Shown here: in pieces, positions 21,162-23,651 of the stretch
Numbering within the stretch: position 1 is the stretch's first letter
Layout of the letters: the number at the start of each line of letters is the position of its first letter
Assembly: GCA_046091165.1 (NCBI GenBank)
Contig: JBJTBE010000083.1
Span: 1 to 23,651 of the forward strand
From: F1-60-MAGs163 sp046091165
GTDB lineage: Bacteria > Actinomycetota > Thermoleophilia > Solirubrobacterales > Solirubrobacteraceae
Direction: 5' to 3'
Length of the DNA: 23,651 nucleotides
The notes under the pieces: model-generated
What the model was told of the DNA's origin: nothing
The model's input: only the letters and a program-made list of their open reading frames with translations
Database searches by the model: none
Position numbers and translations under genes: made by a program

Positions 21162-21809
21162 GTGATTGTCCCCGCCCTGAGCGACCTGTTCACGGCTGCC
21201 CTCGCCGCCGCCGCGGTGGCCGCGCCGACCACCGCCGAGAGGCCTCCCGTCCGCTGGGACGCGATCCCCTACGGCGTCCAGCGGCGCAGCGACATGAAGG
21301 CCTACTCGCGCCGCCACTACGGGATCGACAGCAACCGGCTCTCCCGCCCCCGGGTGATCGTCCAGCACATGACCGAGGGCTCCAGCTACTCGTCGGCGTG
21401 GAACATCTTCTCCCGCAACGTCCGCGACAGCGAACTCGGCGAGCTGCCCGGCGTCTGCGCCCACTTCATCGTCGAGAAGAACGGGCGGATCAGCCAGCTC
21501 GTCCCGCTCTCGCTGATGTGCCGTCATACGGTCGGCCTCAACTACACCTCGATCGGGATCGAGCACGTCGGCTTCGAGGAGTCCGGGGTGATGGGCAACC
21601 GCAGGATGCGCCAGGCGTCGCTGCGCCTCACCAACTGGCTGCGCTGCCGCTACGACATCGACCTCTCCAACGTGATCGGCCACAACGAGAGCCTCCGCTC
21701 CCCGTACCACCGCGAGCGCGTCGCCCGCCTGCGCACCCAGACCCACGGCGACTGGCCGGCGGCGAAGATGCGCCCCTACCGCGCGGCGCTGCGAAGCCTG
21801 TCGTGCTGA
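21162..21809 (+). CDS. N-acetylmuramoyl-L-alanine amidase, amidase_2/PGRP type
   Basis: A 215-residue protein from a GTG start. The N-terminal 25 residues are Ala-rich and hydrophobic and might be a weak export signal, though no positive charge precedes the core. The body matches the zinc amidase_2 fold: VIVQHMTEG with first ligand His69, VCAHFIVEKNGRISQLVP, the HTVGLNYTSIGIEHVG strand, and VIGHNES with His174. The third ligand, usually Asp, Cys or His, may be His183 in SPYHRE. Such enzymes cut the amide bond between muramic acid and the stem peptide of peptidoglycan. No phage genes are near, so a housekeeping or wall-remodelling role is more likely than lysis. Its stop lies inside the start of the next gene, so the two are probably cotranscribed. 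Confidence 0.85.
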   Translation: MIVPALSDLFTAALAAAAVAAPTTAERPPVRWDAIPYGVQRRSDMKAYSRRHYGIDSNRLSRPRVIVQHMTEGSSYSSAWNIFSRNVRDSELGELPGVCAHFIVEKNGRISQLVPLSLMCRHTVGLNYTSIGIEHVGFEESGVMGNRRMRQASLRLTNWLRCRYDIDLSNVIGHNESLRSPYHRERVARLRTQTHGDWPAAKMRPYRAALRSLSC

Positions 21810-22567
21810 GCGGCGACGCCGCGACCTTCCTGGGCCACTCGACCGTCCTGCTCGAGTCGGCCGGGAGTCGCTTCCTGACCGACCCGGTGCTTCGCGAGCG
21901 GCTGGCCCACCTGCGCCGCCACGCGCCGCCGGTGGCCCAGGAGGCGACCCGCGACCTCGACGCGATCCTCATCTCCCACCTCCACCACGACCACCTGGAC
22001 AAGCGATCGCTGAAGCTCCTGGACCGCTCGACGCCGCTGGTCGTTCCGGCCGGCGGCGGCGCGCTCGCCCGGGAGGCCGGCTTCGCCGACGTGCGGGAGG
22101 TGCGGGCCGGGGACGAGCTGGCCTTCGGCGCCAGCCGTGTGGCGGTGGTCGAGGCCGACCACGACGCCGGCCGGGGCCCGCGCAGCCGCCACCGCGCCGA
22201 GCCGGTCGGCTACGTCGTCACGGGGGAGCGCTCGGTCTACTTCGCCGGCGACACCGACCGCTTCTCCGGCATGGCCGGCATAGGGGAGATGGGGATCGAC
22301 CTCGGGCTGATTCCCGTCTGGGGGTGGGGGCCGAAGGTCGGAAGCGGCCACCTGGATCCCGAGAGCGCCGCCGAGGCCCTGACCCTCCTGCGCCCGAAGG
22401 TCGCCGTGCCGATCCACTGGGGCACGCTCTTCCCCCTCGTGATGCACCGGGTGCGGCCCGACGCCCTCCACGACCCGCCACGGATCTTCGCCCGCTGCGC
22501 CAGCCGCATCGCACCCGGGACCCGTGTCGAGATCCTCGACCCGGGCTCGCGGATCGAGCTCGGCTGA
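21803..22567 (+). CDS. Metallo-beta-lactamase-fold hydrolase, UlaG-like
   Basis: A 254-residue protein from GTG 21803, which overlaps the amidase gene by seven bases. The frame is open far upstream, but the family N-terminus (FLGHSTVLLE) begins right after this GTG. Zinc ligands are clear: SHLHHDHLD gives HxHxDH with His59, His61, Asp63 and His64, then AGDTD and PIHWGT supply the later Asp and His. The short N-terminal strand and overall layout resemble UlaG-type and N-acyl-phosphatidylethanolamine phospholipase D-like hydrolases. The substrate is not predictable. Its TGA abuts the stop of the convergent DoxX-like gene in a TGATCA palindrome. The pairing with an amidase is not one I recognise. 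Confidence 0.88.
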   Translation: MLSGDAATFLGHSTVLLESAGSRFLTDPVLRERLAHLRRHAPPVAQEATRDLDAILISHLHHDHLDKRSLKLLDRSTPLVVPAGGGALAREAGFADVREVRAGDELAFGASRVAVVEADHDAGRGPRSRHRAEPVGYVVTGERSVYFAGDTDRFSGMAGIGEMGIDLGLIPVWGWGPKVGSGHLDPESAAEALTLLRPKVAVPIHWGTLFPLVMHRVRPDALHDPPRIFARCASRIAPGTRVEILDPGSRIELG

Positions 22568-22939
22568 TCAGCGAGCGGCCGGCGGCTTCATCGCCGCCAG
22601 CACCCAGGCGACGAAGACGAGCTGGAAGGGCAGTCGCGCGTAGAGCGCCTCGCGGGGGATCTGGCGGAAGCGCTCGTGGTCGATCGCCATCTGGACGTTG
22701 GCCGGGAAGACCCCGGCGAGCGTGAGCAGGAGGATGATCCCGCCGATTCGCCGCACCCGCGGCTGCGGGCAGGCGATGGCCAGGCCGCCGGCGATCTCGG
22801 TCACCCCGCTGGCGTAGATCAGCTCGTCGTGGGCCGGGAGCCAGGCGGGCATCATCGGCCGGTAGAGGTCGGGGCGCAGGAAGTGCATCACCCCGGCGAA
22901 TACGAAGAGCGGGCCGCAGAGGGCACGGATCAGGCGCAT
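22568..22939 (-). CDS. DoxX-family small membrane protein
   Basis: A 123-residue protein with four hydrophobic segments, the DoxX/SURF4-like layout: an N-terminal helix FVFAGVMHFLRPDLY with the family's FxxxGxxHF-type motif, then SGVTEIAGGLAIA, GGIILLLTLAGVFPANVQMA and a last helix near LPFQLVFVAWVLAAM. Family members are linked to quinone or thiol redox processes, but this member's function is unknown. The ATG at 22939 is preceded by TAGTCT at six bases. The TAG of that hexamer is also the stop codon of the upstream gene, so the promoter is embedded in the end of the neighbour. Confidence 0.82.
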   Translation of the reverse strand: MRLIRALCGPLFVFAGVMHFLRPDLYRPMMPAWLPAHDELIYASGVTEIAGGLAIACPQPRVRRIGGIILLLTLAGVFPANVQMAIDHERFRQIPREALYARLPFQLVFVAWVLAAMKPPAAR

Positions 22940-22945
22940 GCCCGG

Positions 22946-22951
22946 AGACTA
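22946..22951 (-). promoter_or_regulatory. -10 element TAGTCT, overlapping the upstream stop codon
   Basis: Minus strand TAGTCT, six bases, then ATG at 22939. Its first three bases (22951-22949) are the TAG stop of the upstream 171-residue gene. Confidence 0.5.
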
Positions 22952-23464
22952 CGCCGCGGCGGCGGGCGGCGGTGGGAGCTCGAAGGGCTCGTCTCCGATG
23001 GCGACGACGGGAGGCTCGCTTCCGCCGGCCCGGCAGCTGACCGAGAGCGGGTTGGCCGGGTCGGTGGTCGCGAAGACGGCCATCGCGACGCTCCCGGCCC
23101 CGAGGGCGTCGGCCAGGGAGCCGACGGCGTCGACCAGGTGCTCGAGGCCGCCGATCGTGCCTGCCACCTCGCCGGTCTGCGGGTCGACCTCGAACGGGGG
23201 GATGGGCTTGACCTCGGGCAAGGGCGGGGCTACTGCGTCGCGCGGCGCGTCGTGGGGAAGGCGGACGGTGCGGTCGCCCAGCTCCACCTCGATCGCCTCG
23301 AAGCGCCCGCAGTCGATCACGGCCGGCCCGAGGCCGGGCTCGCGTTCGACGACCGCGATCGCCCGGGCGGCGGTGGAGCGGTGGAGGAACTCGCGCAGCG
23401 TGACCACCGCGGGGTCCAGCACGCCGACGGAGGCGACGGTCTCGATCGCGGGCTCCTCGCTCAC
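22949..23464 (-). CDS. Hypothetical protein, 171 residues
   Basis: I do not recognise this gene. It starts at GTG (MSEEPAIETV), supported by a TAGCTT hexamer seven bases upstream and by consistent high-GC codon use. The protein is acidic and appears soluble, with no signal peptide or membrane segment. It has an N-terminal part of about 75 residues, a Pro-rich joint (PLPEVKPIPPFEVDP, around 100), a second half with a helix (GGLEHLVDAVGSLADALG) and strand (SVAMAVFATT), and a Pro/Ala tail. The DPQTGEVAG stretch could be a turn. No catalytic motif stands out. It sits between an unrecognised gene and a DoxX-like gene on the same strand, which gives no functional hint. Confidence 0.7.
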   Translation of the reverse strand: MSEEPAIETVASVGVLDPAVVTLREFLHRSTAARAIAVVEREPGLGPAVIDCGRFEAIEVELGDRTVRLPHDAPRDAVAPPLPEVKPIPPFEVDPQTGEVAGTIGGLEHLVDAVGSLADALGAGSVAMAVFATTDPANPLSVSCRAGGSEPPVVAIGDEPFELPPPPAAAA

Positions 23465-23471
23465 GGCCGCG

Positions 23472-23477
23472 AAGCTA
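23472..23477 (-). promoter_or_regulatory. -10 element TAGCTT, leaderless promoter of the 171-residue gene
   Basis: Minus strand TAGCTT, seven bases, then GTG at 23464, within the 21 bases that separate it from the preceding stop codon. Confidence 0.5.
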
Positions 23478-23485
23478 CCAGCGGC

Positions 23486-23651
23486 CTAGATCTCACCGGT
23501 GATCGGCTCGCCCTCGGCGTTCCAGAGGTTGATCCGCCCGGCGCCGTCGGGGTACTCGCCCATCGCCACCTTGAACTGCCCGTCGCCGCCGTAGAGCTCG
23601 GCGGTGGCCGGGCCGTCGTCGGCGCGCTGCCCGAGCCGGGTGCGCAGGGTC
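23486..23651 (-). CDS. 3' end of an unrecognised gene
   Basis: The last 54 codons of a minus-strand gene running off the window, ending in TAG at 23486-23488. The readable end includes AELYGGDGQFKVAMGEYP and GRINLWNAEGEPITGEI, a strand-rich sequence of no family I can name. Codon third positions are almost all G or C, as in true genes here, which is the main support besides its spacing to the next promoter. Confidence 0.6.
   Translation of the reverse strand, partial: TLRTRLGQRADDGPATAELYGGDGQFKVAMGEYPDGAGRINLWNAEGEPITGEI

Overview
The window is dense, very GC-rich bacterial DNA with strongly G/C-biased third codon positions, abundant GTG starts and TAnnnT -10 hexamers placed 6-8 bases before start codons (leaderless transcription). 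Together with a WS/DGAT acyltransferase, an NTE-type patatin and a fused CysNC, this suggests a high-GC actinobacterium. The class Thermoleophilia (Solirubrobacterales) is my best guess, made from general resemblance and not proven. No gene-free stretch exceeds 300 bases. I saw no rRNA, tRNA, CRISPR or insertion sequence.

Layout. 1-453: 3' part of a PuuD-like class I amidotransferase, converging on a translationally coupled APC permease and universal stress protein pair (450-2413, minus). 2480-4499: an aquaporin (minus) divergent from an orphan Leu/Ile/Val-type binding lipoprotein (plus). 4563-11873: a sulfation region with a cytochrome P450, a sulfotransferase, an MFS exporter, a second sulfotransferase (minus), then cysD and cysNC, which make the sulfate donor PAPS. 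11870-21087: the most interesting block. A WS/DGAT acyltransferase with a C-terminal cyclic-nucleotide-binding (CNB) domain diverges from a CNB-patatin lipase. The lipase converges on a minus-strand set encoding a response regulator fused to a class III nucleotidyl cyclase, a chemoreceptor, a CheW and a CheA-REC hybrid kinase. 21162-22567: amidase_2 protein and an overlapping metallo-beta-lactamase-fold hydrolase. 22568-23651: DoxX-like membrane protein, an unrecognised 171-residue protein and the 3' end of another unrecognised gene.

How the parts may work together (inference). The chemoreceptor, CheW and CheA-REC could sense an external cue and phosphorylate the receiver domain of the cyclase. 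The cyclase would make cAMP, and cAMP would act directly on two lipid enzymes, one that makes storage lipid and one that hydrolyses lipid. The Pseudomonas aeruginosa Chp system, a CheA-REC chemosensory pathway that controls the adenylyl cyclase CyaB, is a precedent for the first half. Direct CNB-domain control of a WS/DGAT enzyme is, to my knowledge, not described. The sulfation region looks like a module that oxidises, sulfates and exports a metabolite.

Gene packing is extreme. Four of five convergent gene pairs meet through a stop-codon palindrome (CTAG or TGATCA) with no room for a terminator, and the fifth overlaps by 23 bases.
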